This document shows, piece by piece, positions 11,017 through 22,583 of a stretch of DNA of 64,000 nt. Origin of the DNA: Streptomyces sp. NBC_01306 (GTDB taxonomy: Bacteria > Actinomycetota > Actinomycetes > Streptomycetales > Streptomycetaceae). Below the pieces are notes generated by a model. The model saw only the letters and a program-made list of their open reading frames with translations. It was not told the DNA's origin and made no database searches. Both the position numbers and the translations under genes were made by a program. How positions within the stretch are numbered: position 1 is the first letter of the stretch; each line of letters opens with the position of its first letter. The stretch is from the NCBI RefSeq assembly GCF_026340465.1, contig NZ_JAPEPC010000001.1, positions 1,367,501-1,431,500 on the forward strand. The letters run 5' to 3'.

Positions 11017-11060
11017 GCGGGACCGGTCCCGCCAAGTAGGGTGAGCGAACAGCTTGTTCG
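11017..11060. promoter_or_regulatory. Two palindromes upstream of bldB
   Basis: A perfect 16-bp palindrome (GCGGGACCGGTCCCGC, 11017-11032) is followed 13 bases later by a 15-bp inverted repeat (CGAACA-GCT-TGTTCG, 11046-11060). Both lie within 70 bases of the bldB ATG. They could be operators or, for the first, a short terminator hairpin for the ctaD pair. Confidence 0.45.
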
Positions 11061-11085
11061 TACGTGGTGAAGGGACCGGGCAGCC

Positions 11086-11382
11086 ATGGCTGACGCACAC
11101 GACAAGGACCGCAAGGAACGCGAGAAGGAAGAGCTCTACGCCCTCGACATCTCCGGTGTCGAGTGGCAGGGCGCACCCGGCACCTCGGAGCACGAGGAGC
11201 GGGTCGAGATCGCGTACCTGCCGGACGGGGCCGTGGCCATGAGGTCGTCCATCGACCACGGAACAGTGCTGCGGTACACGGAAGCGGAATGGCGCGCCTT
11301 CGTGCTGGGCGCCCGCGACGGCGAATTCGACCTGGAGCCCGCACCGCACAACGGCGGGACCACGAGCGCCGCCGCGGAGTAG
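11086..11382 (+). CDS. bldB: BldB-like DUF397 developmental regulator
   Basis: A 98-aa protein of the DUF397/BldB family, small actinobacterial DNA-associated regulators needed for aerial growth and antibiotic production in S. coelicolor. The family pattern is visible: LDISGVEWQGAPGT at about 20-33, VEIAYLPDGAVAMRSS at about 44-59, and LRYTEAEWRAFVLGARDGEFDL at about 66-87. Length equals that recalled for BldB itself. Position between rpsO and a large Pro-rich ATPase matches the S. coelicolor bldB neighbourhood. Streptomyces have many DUF397 paralogues, so identity as bldB itself rests on length and synteny. Two palindromes precede it. Confidence 0.72.
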   Translation: MADAHDKDRKEREKEELYALDISGVEWQGAPGTSEHEERVEIAYLPDGAVAMRSSIDHGTVLRYTEAEWRAFVLGARDGEFDLEPAPHNGGTTSAAAE

Positions 11383-11695
11383 GCGAGGGGCGTCGGGGCG
11401 ACTGCGGCAGATCGATTTTGGGTGGATTTTGGCGCCTTCTTTCCGTTATCGCCGCTGCCTTGTGGCGTAACAGGGCCTGATTCGGGCGCCCCTTGACGGA
11501 AAGGTCACGCCCGACGGTGCACTCCGTCATGCCGTCCCGGTACGAATGGTGATTAGGCTGGGACGGGGGCACGGGCCAGAACCCGCAAGCGGGGTGTTCG
11601 CGTCCTCACGGGGAGAGCCAGGCGGATCGGACGACAACGGTCGCCCCCCATCCACTACGGCACGAGGGTGCTAGAGCACACCAGCGGGAGGCATT
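11383..11695. other. Intergenic region before the MinD-like ATPase gene
   Basis: This 313-base gap has a locally AT-richer stretch with GATTTTGG twice, 11 bases apart (around 11414 and 11425), a TTGACG hexamer near 11493 and a TAGGCT hexamer at 11554-11559. No convincing -35/-10 pair at standard spacing was found. I see no gene or RNA; it presumably holds the promoter of the downstream gene. Confidence 0.35.
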
Positions 11696-14600
11696 GTGAA
11701 CAGCGATCGGGACGAGATTCGCGGGGGACCGAACACACCCGTCGACGATCAGTCCGACGCGGATCCCGCCGAGACGGGTGAGTTCACCATCGACTACACC
11801 CCTCCCGCCTGGTACACGCAGAACGCTTCGGACGCTCAGGCCAAGGAGCCGGCACCGGCCACTCCGCCGCCCGCGCCCGCTCCGGCCCCCACTCCCCCGC
11901 CGCCCGCTCCGCCGGTGCCTCAGACGCCTCCGGTGTCTCAGGTGCCTCCGGTGTCTCAGGTGCCTCCGGTGCAGCCCACCGGTCCGGTCGGTGGGCCTGC
12001 CGCTGTGCCGGGGCTGCCGCTGACGGGAGGGTTCCAGCCGAACTGGGGCCCGACGCCGGCCGCCGCGGAGAAGGACGAGCCGGAGACGGGAGCCGGACGT
12101 CCGGCGGAGCTGGGTGCCGGCTCGGTGCCCGGAGCCGACCCGGTGTCCGAGCCCGAACAGGAGCCGGAGTACGGGGCGGAGCAGGTTCAGGAGTCGGAGT
12201 CCGAGCCAGTGTCGGTTCTGGCTTCCGAAGGTGAGCCGGCGGACGACGCCGATGCGGAATCCGGCCCGAAGCCATTCGGTGATTCCGCGTCCGAGGCCGG
12301 AGATGAGCCTGAGCCCGCGTCCGAGCCCGTCGCACCGGTCGTTCATGACCAGGAACCGGAACCGGTAGCAGCGGAACAGCCCCCGAAGGCTGTGCCCGAG
12401 AAGGCAGCCGAGTCGTTCGGTGGGGGTGAGGTGCGGAGCGCGGACACCATGAAGTTCTCCCCCGCCGCGCTGAAGCGTGAGTTCGAGAAGCTCGAAGCGG
12501 CCGCGAAGGCCGCGCGGGAGCGGCCCGAGGCCCCTCCGGCCCCCGAGCAGAAGAGCACCCCGCCCGCCCCCGCTCCGACGGCCGGAACGTCCGGTGGGGC
12601 CTCCGGTCCCTACCGGTCCGACGCGTTCGCGGATCTCGCCGCCTCGTTCGGCATGCCCGGTGCTCCGCGCGGCACTGACAGCCGGAGTGACTTCGGAGCA
12701 GAGTCCGGCGCGGAGTCCGGACCGGCGGCCGGATCCGTTGGAGAGCCCGCCGATGCCGTGCCCGTGCCCACCGACGCGGTCGCGGACGCGGTGCCGCCGC
12801 ACGTTCCGGACGCCCCGGAGCCGCAGGACGCGCCTCCGGCGGCGCCCGCCCAGCCCTGGGCGCCCGCGCCTTCCGCGTCGCCGCAGAGTGAACTGCCGCC
12901 GCTGCCGCCCGCGTTCCAGCCCGCCGCGCCGCCGCCCGCTCCGCAGTGGCCGGTCAGCACGCCGAGCGCCGAACAGTCACAGCCGTACCCCGGGCCGCCC
13001 CAGCAGCAGCCGGGTCCGCCGCCCGCGGTCGGTCCGGCGGCTCCCCCGGCCCAGCCGTCCTGGCCCGCGCAGAGCGCCGAGCCGGCCGGCGAGCAGGGTG
13101 GTTACGGCTTCCCGCGGCCCGCCGAGCCTGCCCCCCAGCAGGTACAGCAGCCACAGCAGCAGACGCCGGGCACGCCTCCCCCGGCTCAGGCTCCGCAGGG
13201 ACAGGCCGGTTACGGATTCCCGCAGCCGGCCCCCAACCTGCCCGCACCGCAGCAGCACCAGCCCGGTTACGGGTTCCCGCAGCAGCCCCGGCCTGCGGAG
13301 TCCGCGCAGCAGCCTCTGCCGCCGCAGGCACCTCAGAACCCCCAGGCCACTCAGCCACCGCACAGCGGCTATGGGTTCCCGCAGCAGGCGCCGCAGGGAC
13401 AGGCCGGTTACGGGTTCCCGCAGCCGACTCCCCATCTCCCCGCACCGCAGCAGCCACAGGCACCCCAGGCACAACAGCCACCGCAGCAGCACCCCGAATC
13501 CGGCTACGGCTTCCCGCAGCCCGGTGCCCCTGCCCCGAACCTGCCCGCGCAGCAGAACCCGCAGGCCCAGGACCCCCAGCAGGCACAGCAGCAGCCCGGC
13601 GCCCCCGTCGACCCCCGTACCGGAGCCGGCTGGCCGCAGCCCGTTGCCCATGATCAGCGGGAGCGTTCCGTTCCCGGTGCGCCGCTGGGGTACACGGCGG
13701 CCGTCGAGCTGTCGTCCGACCGGCTGATCCGCAACAAGCAGAAGACGAAGAGCAGTCGCAGCGGCCCGGCCGGTGCCTCGCGCTTCAAGATCGGCGGCAA
13801 GAAGGAGGAGGCCGAGCGGCAGCGCAAGCTCGAACTCATCCGGACGCCGGTCCTCTCCTGCTACCGGATCGCCGTCATCAGCCTCAAGGGCGGTGTCGGA
13901 AAGACCACCACGACGACCGCGCTGGGCGCCACGCTCGCGACCGAACGGCAGGACAAGATCCTGGCGATCGACGCCAACCCGGACGCGGGAACGCTCGGCA
14001 GGCGGGTGCGGCGTGAGACCGGGGCCACCATCCGCGACCTGGTCCAGGCGATCCCGTACCTCAACTCGTACATGGACATCCGCCGGTTCACCTCGCAGGC
14101 GCCCTCCGGGCTGGAGATCATCGCCAACGACGTGGACCCCGCCGTCTCCACCACGTTCAACGACGAGGACTACCGCCGGGCCATCGACGTCCTGGGCAAG
14201 CAGTACCCGGTCATCCTGACCGACTCCGGTACGGGTCTGCTCTACAGCGCGATGCGGGGCGTACTCGACCTCGCCGACCAGTTGATCATCGTCTCCACCC
14301 CGTCCGTCGACGGCGCGTCCAGCGCGAGCACCACGCTCGACTGGCTCTCGGCGCACGGCTATTCGGAGCTGGTCGCGCGGTCCCTCACAGTGATCTCCGG
14401 GGTCCGCGAGACCGGAAAGATGATCAAGGTCGATGACATCGTGCAGCACTTCGAGACCCGCTGCCGTGCGGTCGTCGTAGTGCCGTTCGACGAGCATCTG
14501 TCGGCGGGTGCCGAGGTCGACCTGGACATGATGCGGCCGAAGACCCGTGAGGCGTACTTCAACCTCTCCGCCCTGGTCGCCGAGGACTTCCAACGCGCCC

Positions 14601-15079
14601 AGCAGGCACAGGGGTTGTGGACCGGCAGCGGCCAGGCACCCCCTCCGCACATGGCCCCGCCGATGCCCGGCCAGCAGCAGCCCTATCCGCCCCAGGGCCC
14701 GCAGGCACCTCAGGGACCGCAAGGGCCGCAACAGCCCTACGGAGGTCAGCAGCCCCCGCAGGGCCAGCCCCCGCAACAGCCCTATCCGCCGCAGCAGCAG
14801 GGCTGGCAGCAGCAGCCGGTGCAGCCCGGCCGGCAGGGGCCGGGCCAGCAGGGACAGGGGCATCCCGGACAGCCGGTGCAGCCTCCCGCGCAGGGGCAGC
14901 CGTGGCAGCAGCAGCCGGGACAGCCGCTCCCCCAGCCGCAGCAGCAGGGCCCCTCGGATCAGCCCGGCCGGCCCGGTCAAGCAGGTCAGGCAGGTCAGCC
15001 GGAGTTGCAGGGGCCCGTGCCGCCCGCCGGGTGGCCTCAGCAGCAGCCCCCGCAGGCACCGCCGGCCCCTCAGCAGTAA
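11696..15079 (+). CDS. Large Pro/Gln-rich MinD/ParA-type ATPase (ESX-locus type)
   Basis: An 1127-aa protein. Residues 1 to about 670 are low-complexity Pro/Ala/Glu/Gln with six copies of GYGFP(Q/R) between about residues 465 and 605. Then comes a ParA/MinD ATPase with a deviant Walker A (KGGVGKTTT, lysine near 736), followed by IDANPD, TDSGTG and [15 protein letters not shown], to about 980. A Pro/Gln/Gly-rich tail ends the protein. Start GTG 11696 with GGGAGG just upstream. The architecture is that of EspI-like proteins linked to type VII secretion, and a homologue flanks the S. coelicolor ESX locus as I recall. No esxA/B, eccC or mycP is present. A 17-bp hairpin terminator follows. Confidence 0.85.
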   Translation: MNSDRDEIRGGPNTPVDDQSDADPAETGEFTIDYTPPAWYTQNASDAQAKEPAPATPPPAPAPAPTPPPPAPPVPQTPPVSQVPPVSQVPPVQPTGPVGGPAAVPGLPLTGGFQPNWGPTPAAAEKDEPETGAGRPAELGAGSVPGADPVSEPEQEPEYGAEQVQESESEPVSVLASEGEPADDADAESGPKPFGDSASEAGDEPEPASEPVAPVVHDQEPEPVAAEQPPKAVPEKAAESFGGGEVRSADTMKFSPAALKREFEKLEAAAKAARERPEAPPAPEQKSTPPAPAPTAGTSGGASGPYRSDAFADLAASFGMPGAPRGTDSRSDFGAESGAESGPAAGSVGEPADAVPVPTDAVADAVPPHVPDAPEPQDAPPAAPAQPWAPAPSASPQSELPPLPPAFQPAAPPPAPQWPVSTPSAEQSQPYPGPPQQQPGPPPAVGPAAPPAQPSWPAQSAEPAGEQGGYGFPRPAEPAPQQVQQPQQQTPGTPPPAQAPQGQAGYGFPQPAPNLPAPQQHQPGYGFPQQPRPAESAQQPLPPQAPQNPQATQPPHSGYGFPQQAPQGQAGYGFPQPTPHLPAPQQPQAPQAQQPPQQHPESGYGFPQPGAPAPNLPAQQNPQAQDPQQAQQQPGAPVDPRTGAGWPQPVAHDQRERSVPGAPLGYTAAVELSSDRLIRNKQKTKSSRSGPAGASRFKIGGKKEEAERQRKLELIRTPVLSCYRIAVISLKGGVGKTTTTTALGATLATERQDKILAIDANPDAGTLGRRVRRETGATIRDLVQAIPYLNSYMDIRRFTSQAPSGLEIIANDVDPAVSTTFNDEDYRRAIDVLGKQYPVILTDSGTGLLYSAMRGVLDLADQLIIVSTPSVDGASSASTTLDWLSAHGYSELVARSLTVISGVRETGKMIKVDDIVQHFETRCRAVVVVPFDEHLSAGAEVDLDMMRPKTREAYFNLSALVAEDFQRAQQAQGLWTGSGQAPPPHMAPPMPGQQQPYPPQGPQAPQGPQGPQQPYGGQQPPQGQPPQQPYPPQQQGWQQQPVQPGRQGPGQQGQGHPGQPVQPPAQGQPWQQQPGQPLPQPQQQGPSDQPGRPGQAGQAGQPELQGPVPPAGWPQQQPPQAPPAPQQ

Positions 15080-15099
15080 GGCGATAAGGGTATAGACCA

Positions 15100-15137
15100 C
15101 TGAAGGCCCACACCGTGCGAACGGTGTGGGCCTTCAG
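15100..15137 (+). terminator. Strong hairpin terminator
   Basis: A perfect 17-bp inverted repeat (15100-15116 and 15121-15137) with a GCGA loop begins 20 bases after the stop codon. There is no long T tract, as is usual in Streptomyces. It insulates the ATPase gene from the transporter operon. Confidence 0.9.
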
Positions 15138-15172
15138 ACATTTGTGCAGACCAGGCACGGTCTTGACGACCG

Positions 15173-15200
15173 TTGACATGTCTAAACCAGCGCTGATAAA
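15173..15200 (+). promoter_or_regulatory. Sigma-70 (HrdB)-type promoter of the peptide transporter operon
   Basis: TTGACA at 15173-15178 and GATAAA at 15195-15200 are separated by 16 bases, 57 bases before the chosen ATG at 15257. This is one of the best consensus promoters visible in the window. Confidence 0.6.
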
Positions 15201-15256
15201 CCTTCGCTTCACCAGCTGGCGACTCCATGATTCACCCTGACGCGAGGTCAACGCCC

Positions 15257-17179
<1,923 letters not shown>

Positions 17180-17182
17180 CCC

Positions 17183-18253
17183 ATGAGCGCTGCTAGCACC
17201 ACTCCGCTCGCGGAGGGTGCGGCCGACGGCCCGGTCCAGGTCAAGACCGGGCCGTCCGGCCCCCGCACCCGTAACGCGACCGCGTATCTGCTGTACGTCG
17301 CGGGCAAGCTGGGCGGCGCGGCCGTCTCGCTGTTCGCTGTCCTGGTCACCAGCTTCTTCCTGTTCCGGATCATCCCGGGCGACCCCGTCCGTACGATGAC
17401 GCACGGCCGTCCGGTCACCCATCAGCAGCTGCTCGCCCTCCGCAAGCAGCTGGGGCTCGATCTGCCGGTCTGGCACCAGTTCACCCAGTACTGCACCAAG
17501 GCGCTCAGCGGCGATCTGGGTACCTCGTACCAGTTCCACGCCCCCGTCGGTCAGCTGATCGCGCAGAAACTGCCCGCGACACTGCTGCTCACCGGCGTCG
17601 CCGTGGTGATCTACTCCGCGCTCGGCCTCTGGCTCGGCACCCGCTCCGCGTGGGGGCACGGCGGGCTCGGCGACAGGCTCTCGACCGGGGTGGCGCTGAC
17701 TCTGTGGTCGGTGCCCGCCTTCTGGCTCGGGCTGCTGCTGATCATCGTGTTCTCGGTGGGTATCGGCCCGATCCCGGGGATGTTCCCGACCGGCGGCATG
17801 GAGTCCGGCGGTCTGTCGGGCTTCGCGTACGTCACCGATGTGGCGCATCACATGGTGCTGCCGGTCATCACCCTCGTCGCGGTCGGTTACGCGCAGACCC
17901 TCCTGGTGATGCGCTCCTCGCTGCTGGACGAGATGGGCAGCGACTATCTGACGACGGCGCGGGCCAAGGGGCTGCGCGACGTTCTCGTGCGCCGCCGGCA
18001 CGCGGTGCCCAACGCCATGCTGCCGACCATGACCATGGTCTTCATCAACTTCGGGCATGTGGCGGCCGGTTCGATCCTGGTCGAGACGGTGTTCTCCTGG
18101 CCCGGTATCGGCGGTCTCTTCTACTCGGCGCTGAGCGTGCCCGATCTGCCGCTGGTGCAGGGGCTGTTCGTGGTCTTCGCGGGCGCGATGATCGTGATGA
18201 ACCTGCTCGCCGATCTGCTCTATCCGCTGCTCGATCCCAGGGTGGGCCGATGA
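17183..18253 (+). CDS. Peptide ABC transporter permease (DppB-type)
   Basis: A 356-aa inner-membrane permease with about six TM segments and the permease EAA-like loop LTTARAKGLRD near residue 255. The N terminus has a 35-residue Streptomyces-type polar extension. It starts three bases after the binding-protein gene and its stop overlaps the next start (ATGA), so translation is coupled along the operon. Confidence 0.94.
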   Translation: MSAASTTPLAEGAADGPVQVKTGPSGPRTRNATAYLLYVAGKLGGAAVSLFAVLVTSFFLFRIIPGDPVRTMTHGRPVTHQQLLALRKQLGLDLPVWHQFTQYCTKALSGDLGTSYQFHAPVGQLIAQKLPATLLLTGVAVVIYSALGLWLGTRSAWGHGGLGDRLSTGVALTLWSVPAFWLGLLLIIVFSVGIGPIPGMFPTGGMESGGLSGFAYVTDVAHHMVLPVITLVAVGYAQTLLVMRSSLLDEMGSDYLTTARAKGLRDVLVRRRHAVPNAMLPTMTMVFINFGHVAAGSILVETVFSWPGIGGLFYSALSVPDLPLVQGLFVVFAGAMIVMNLLADLLYPLLDPRVGR

Positions 18254-19155
18254 CGACCGCACAACCGACGGCGGGCTCGCTCGCCCGGGCCAGGCAGCGC
18301 GACTCCCTGGCCCGCTTCTGGCAGCAGTACCGCACCCACCGGGCCGGAGTCTTCGGGCTGGCCGGTCTCGTCCTCATCGCGGCCATCGCGCTGGCCGCGC
18401 CCCTGCTGGTCGGCAGCGACGTGCAGAGTGTGACGAAGGCGCCCGGCACGGCGCTGGAGGATCCGAGCGGGAGGTTCCCCCTCGGCACCGACCAGTTCGG
18501 GCGGTCCGTGCTCGCCCTGCTGGTCTGGGGCGCCCGGATCTCGCTCACCGTGGGGCTGCTGGCCGCCGCTCTCTCGGTGGCCATCGGCACCCTGGTCGGG
18601 ATCATCGCGGGCCACTTCGGCGGCTGGTTCGCGACGGTACTGATGCGGATCACCGACTGGTTCCTGGTGATGCCGACGCTGGTGCTGGCCATCGTGCTGG
18701 CGACCGTGCTCGACCACTCGGTCTGGACGGTGATCCTGGCGATCGGCGTCACCTCATGGCCGACCACGGCGCGGCTCGTGCGGGCGCAGACCATCGCCGT
18801 GGAGTCCCGTCCGTACATCGAACGGGCCAGGGCGCTCGGCGGCGGCCACCGCCATGTGATGACCCGGCACGTGCTGCCCAACGTCACCCCGCTGGTGCTC
18901 GCGCAGACCACTCTGGGCATCTCGGCCGCCATCCTCACCGAGGCGACCCTGGCCTTCCTCGGACTCGGCGACCCGACGGTGATCTCCTGGGGCGGCATGC
19001 TGCAGGACGCCCGCGAGGCGGGCGCGGTGTCCTCGGGGCACTTCTGGTATCTGGCGCCCCCCGGTATCGCCATCGCACTGGTGGCGCTCTCCTTCACCCT
19101 CTGCGGCCGCGCCGTGGAGGCCGTGCTCAACCCGAAGCTGGGGGTGGGACGTTGA
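18250..19155 (+). CDS. Peptide ABC transporter permease (DppC-type)
   Basis: A 301-aa second permease. It has an N-terminal TM at about 35-55 preceding a periplasmic segment (the OppC_N arrangement), and the EAA loop YIERARALGGGHRHVMTRHVLPN. The ATG at 18250 overlaps the upstream stop by four bases; the open frame extends upstream but that part is the out-of-frame shadow of DppB. The stop overlaps the TTG start of the next gene. Confidence 0.93.
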   Translation: MTTAQPTAGSLARARQRDSLARFWQQYRTHRAGVFGLAGLVLIAAIALAAPLLVGSDVQSVTKAPGTALEDPSGRFPLGTDQFGRSVLALLVWGARISLTVGLLAAALSVAIGTLVGIIAGHFGGWFATVLMRITDWFLVMPTLVLAIVLATVLDHSVWTVILAIGVTSWPTTARLVRAQTIAVESRPYIERARALGGGHRHVMTRHVLPNVTPLVLAQTTLGISAAILTEATLAFLGLGDPTVISWGGMLQDAREAGAVSSGHFWYLAPPGIAIALVALSFTLCGRAVEAVLNPKLGVGR

Positions 19156-20210
19156 GCCTCCTCGAAATCAAGGACCTGCACGTGACCTACGGGTCAGGGC
19201 CGGCCGCCGTGCCCGCCGTGCGCGGGGTGGACCTGACCGTCGGGGCCGGGCAGAAGCTCGGGATCGCCGGGGAGTCGGGGTGCGGGAAGTCGACTCTGGC
19301 GCTGGCGCTGCTGCGGCTGCTGCCCGCGTCGGCGACGCTGAGCGGCGAGATCCTGCTCGACGGCGAGGACGTCCTCACCATGAAGTGGGGGCGGCTGCGG
19401 GCCGTCCGCTGGGCAGGCGCCTCCATCGTCTTCCAGGGCGCGATGCACTCCCTCAACGCGGTGCACCGGATCGGCGACCAGATCGCGGAGCCGCTGCTCG
19501 TACACCACCAGGCGACCCCGGCCGCAGCTCACGGGCGCGCCCGTGAGCTGCTGGAGCAGGTCGGGCTGCCCGCGGCGCGGGCCGATGCCTATCCGCACGA
19601 GCTCTCCGGCGGGCAGCGGCAGCGCGTGATGATCGCTATGGCGCTGGCGTGCGGCCCGCAGGTGATCGTCGCCGACGAGCCGACCACCGCGCTGGACGTG
19701 ATGATCCAGGCCCAGATCCTGCGGCTGATCGAGCAGTTGGTCACGGACCAGGACATCAGCCTGCTGATGATCAGCCACGATCTGGCGGTGCTCGCCGACA
19801 CCTGCGACCGGCTGGCCGTGATGTACGCGGGCCGGGTGGTCGAGGAGGGACCGGCGCAGCAGGTGTTCACCGCTGCGGCGCACCCGTACGGCACCGCGCT
19901 GTCCGGGTCCTTCCCGCGCATCGGCGATCCCGCGTCCCGGCGTGCCCCGCGCGGACTGCCGGGTGACCCGCCGGACCCGGCCGCGCTGCCGTCGGGCTGT
20001 ACGTTCCATCCGCGCTGCCCGGTGGCCCTGGACGAGTGCGCGACCAGCGAGCAGGAGCTGCGGGACGCCGGGCCGGGGCGGCAGGCGGCCTGTCTGCTCG
20101 TGAAGCCGGGCGTCGGCGCGGTCGCGGAGCCGGGTGACGGCGCGGTCGCCGGGCCGGTCGGCGGCACGATCGCGGAGCCCGGCGCAGAGGAAGCAAGGAG
20201 CACCTCATGA
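19152..20210 (+). CDS. Peptide ABC transporter ATP-binding protein (DppD-type)
   Basis: A 352-aa ATPase with Walker A GESGCGKST near 41-49, signature ELSGGQRQR, Walker B VIVADEPTTALD and the H-loop ISHDL. It also has the C-terminal oligopeptide-transporter domain with cysteines in CTFHPRCPVALDEC. The start is a TTG at 19152 that overlaps the DppC stop (TTGA); no better start gives the LLEIKDLHVTYG N terminus. The last 30 residues are a Gly/Ala/Pro-rich extension (GDGAVAGPVGGTIAEPG). Confidence 0.93.
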   Translation: MSLLEIKDLHVTYGSGPAAVPAVRGVDLTVGAGQKLGIAGESGCGKSTLALALLRLLPASATLSGEILLDGEDVLTMKWGRLRAVRWAGASIVFQGAMHSLNAVHRIGDQIAEPLLVHHQATPAAAHGRARELLEQVGLPAARADAYPHELSGGQRQRVMIAMALACGPQVIVADEPTTALDVMIQAQILRLIEQLVTDQDISLLMISHDLAVLADTCDRLAVMYAGRVVEEGPAQQVFTAAAHPYGTALSGSFPRIGDPASRRAPRGLPGDPPDPAALPSGCTFHPRCPVALDECATSEQELRDAGPGRQAACLLVKPGVGAVAEPGDGAVAGPVGGTIAEPGAEEARSTS

Positions 20211-21211
20211 CCACCCCTCCCCTGCTCAGCACCACCGCGCTGGAGGTCGCCTTCCCCGGCAGGCGCGGAGCCTCCCCGGCGCGCGCCGTCGACGGGGTGG
20301 ACCTCCATATCGGGCCCGGCGAGATCGTGGCCCTGGTCGGAGAGTCGGGGTGCGGCAAGACGACGCTCGCCCGCACGCTGCTCGGACTCGTACGGCCGAC
20401 GTCCGGTGAGGTCAGCTTCGCCGGCGAGCCGCTGGACCTCTCCGCCCGCGCCCTCAAGGCGTACCGCAAGCGCGTCCAGCTGGTGCTCCAGGACCCGAGC
20501 GGTTCACTCAACCCCCGGCACACCGTGTACGAGGCGGTGGCCGAGGGCCTGCGGATCCACGGGTTCACGGGCGACGAGCGGTCCAAGGTGTCCGAGGCGC
20601 TGTCCCGGGCGGGGCTGCGGCCCCCCGAGCGGTTCTTCCTGAAGTATCCGCACGAGCTGTCGGGCGGCCAGCGCCAGCGGGTGGTGATCGCGGGGGCGCT
20701 GGTGCTCGATCCCGAACTGATCGTGGCGGACGAGCCGGTGGCGTCCCTGGACGCGTCGGTGCGCGGTGAGATCCTCGCCCTGCTGCTGCGGCTGCGGGAC
20801 GAGCTGGGTCTCTCGGCCCTGGTCGTCACCCACGATCTGGGGCTCGCGTGGAATATCGCCGACCGGGTCGCGGTGATGTATCTCGGCCGGATCGTGGAGA
20901 TGGGTGACGTCGACCGGATCCTCACGGCGCCCCAACACCCGTACACCCAGGCGCTGCTGTCGGTGATGCCGGACGCCCCGACCGATCCGGTGGTCCTCAG
21001 CGGTGAGCCGCCGGACCCGTCCAGGGTGCCGTCCGGGTGCCGGTTCCACGCCCGCTGCCACATCCTCGCCTCGGGCGAGGCGGAGCGTGCGGGGGTCGCC
21101 GACGCCTGCCGTACGAAGGACCTTCCGGTGCTGGCGGGCGGCGGGGCGGACGCGGTGGCGTGCCACTGGGCCGCGGCGTCGAAGACCGCGGGGCCGGTTC
21201 CGGCCTCCTGA
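20207..21211 (+). CDS. Peptide ABC transporter ATP-binding protein (DppF-type)
   Basis: A 334-aa second ATPase of the transporter, forming a heterodimer with the upstream one. It has Walker A GESGCGKTT near 46-54, signature ELSGGQRQR, Walker B LIVADEPVASLD, and the C-terminal domain with CRFHARCHI. The ATG at 20207 overlaps the preceding stop (ATGA). It ends the operon; no clear terminator hairpin is visible in the 150 bases that follow before the convergent MFS gene. Confidence 0.94.
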   Translation: MTTPPLLSTTALEVAFPGRRGASPARAVDGVDLHIGPGEIVALVGESGCGKTTLARTLLGLVRPTSGEVSFAGEPLDLSARALKAYRKRVQLVLQDPSGSLNPRHTVYEAVAEGLRIHGFTGDERSKVSEALSRAGLRPPERFFLKYPHELSGGQRQRVVIAGALVLDPELIVADEPVASLDASVRGEILALLLRLRDELGLSALVVTHDLGLAWNIADRVAVMYLGRIVEMGDVDRILTAPQHPYTQALLSVMPDAPTDPVVLSGEPPDPSRVPSGCRFHARCHILASGEAERAGVADACRTKDLPVLAGGGADAVACHWAAASKTAGPVPAS

Positions 21212-21361
21212 GGCGGTGTCGCCGGGGCGGTAATTCCGGCGTGCCGCCGAGGTGAGCACGGCAGGGTGCGGAGGTGTTGCAGCAGACCCCGACCCGGCCG
21301 GCACCGCCCGCGACCCGGCCGCATCCGGCGCGGACGTGCCCGCACGCCGACAGGTGACGAG

Positions 21362-22546
21362 TCAGGGAACTGGCACCGCGGTCGCCGGTGCCCGCGTCCG
21401 CAGCCCCGGTGTCAGGGCCAGTGTTACGGCGACGGACGCCGCGGCCATCACCGCCATGGCCGTCGCGGCGGAGGTGTGCTGGGCCACTGCGCCGGCCAGG
21501 GCGGCGCCCACGCCCTGGAGTGTGAGCATCCCCGAGGTGTGCAGACCGAGCGACTGGCCCTGGATGTCGTCCGGCGTCAGCTCCACCAGACGCTCCATCA
21601 GGACCAGGCTCGCCGCGTATCCGGCCGAGGCGAGCACGATGGCGGACACCGCGAGCGGCGGCCCCGGCCGGAGGGCGAACAGCAGATAGGGCGCAGCGAG
21701 CAGGAGCAGCAGCGGGGTGGCGAGCCGGGGCCGCCATCGGGGCGGCACGAACCGGCCGACGGCCACGTCCCCGGCCAGCATCCCGGACGCGGCGGCCGCC
21801 AGCAGCAGCCCCGCGTGCCCGGGCGCGTACGGCACGAAGACCGACTCGCAGCCCACGATCAGGCCGTTGGGCACCCAGAGCGCGAGGTAGACGTACCGGC
21901 GCGGCGCGGACGACCAGATCAGCCGGTTGACGCGCCAGGTCTCCCGGACCGATGGGCGGCCCGCCGACCGGGCCGGCCGGCTGCTGAGGCCGCCGAGCGC
22001 GACGGCCGCGGCGGACAGGGCGAGAGCGGCGGCGACGAGGAGCGCGCCACGCGGGGACAGTGCGGCGACGAGCACACCGCCGACCGCGAACCCGGCGATC
22101 TGCGTGACCCCGGCCACCATGTTCAGCGCCGAACGCCCCAGGACGTACGCCTCCTTGGGGAGGATCTCGGCCAGCAGGCCGTACCGCACTCCGCCGCCCA
22201 CCGAGCCCGCAAGGCCGAGGCCGAACAGCACCGCGAAGGCGGCCCGGAGCGGCAGTCCCGGGAGCGCGAGGACGGCGGCGCCCGCGCCGGTGATCGCCGC
22301 GAGGACGGTCTCGGCGGCCCGGGGCGGCAGCCGGTCGGCGGCGGAGAGCAGCGCCACCGCGCCGAGGGCCTGGGCGAAGGAGCCGCCGAACATGCTCAGC
22401 GCGGCGAACAGCGGTGAGTGGGTGGCGGAGTAGACCAGCGAGGCCAGTGCGATGCCGCTGACGGTCGACCCCACGCCCAGAAGCGAGACGGAGACGAAGA
22501 GGGGCGTGAACTCCGGTACTCCGAAGAGCTGTCGGTAGGTGCGCAT
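21362..22546 (-). CDS. MFS transporter (probable efflux)
   Basis: A 394-aa major-facilitator protein with about twelve hydrophobic segments; it begins MRTYRQLFGVPEFTPLFVS, typical of small Streptomyces exporters. It is transcribed divergently from an ArsR-type regulator across only 59 bases containing a palindrome, the usual layout of a ligand-induced exporter. The substrate cannot be read from the sequence. Confidence 0.88.
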   Translation of the reverse strand: MRTYRQLFGVPEFTPLFVSVSLLGVGSTVSGIALASLVYSATHSPLFAALSMFGGSFAQALGAVALLSAADRLPPRAAETVLAAITGAGAAVLALPGLPLRAAFAVLFGLGLAGSVGGGVRYGLLAEILPKEAYVLGRSALNMVAGVTQIAGFAVGGVLVAALSPRGALLVAAALALSAAAVALGGLSSRPARSAGRPSVRETWRVNRLIWSSAPRRYVYLALWVPNGLIVGCESVFVPYAPGHAGLLLAAAASGMLAGDVAVGRFVPPRWRPRLATPLLLLLAAPYLLFALRPGPPLAVSAIVLASAGYAASLVLMERLVELTPDDIQGQSLGLHTSGMLTLQGVGAALAGAVAQHTSAATAMAVMAAASVAVTLALTPGLRTRAPATAVPVP

Positions 22547-22583
22547 GCGCCGGATTCTGACCGGGTGCCAGGGGCGGAGGTTA

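Noticed and set aside
13099..13525. Spaced repeats of about 17 bases (GGxTACGGxTTCCCGCAG) that could suggest a CRISPR array
   Set aside because: Irregular spacing, in frame as GYGFPQ protein repeats, and no cas genes.
12977..15100. 707-codon minus-strand open frame opposite the MinD-type ATPase
   Set aside because: Mirror of the Pro/Gln-rich coding sequence; the plus strand has the P-loop, a good start and a terminator.
15227..15256. Upstream ATG for the peptide-binding protein
   Set aside because: It lacks a ribosome site and adds residues before an otherwise normal signal peptide; ATG 15257 has GAGG at proper distance.
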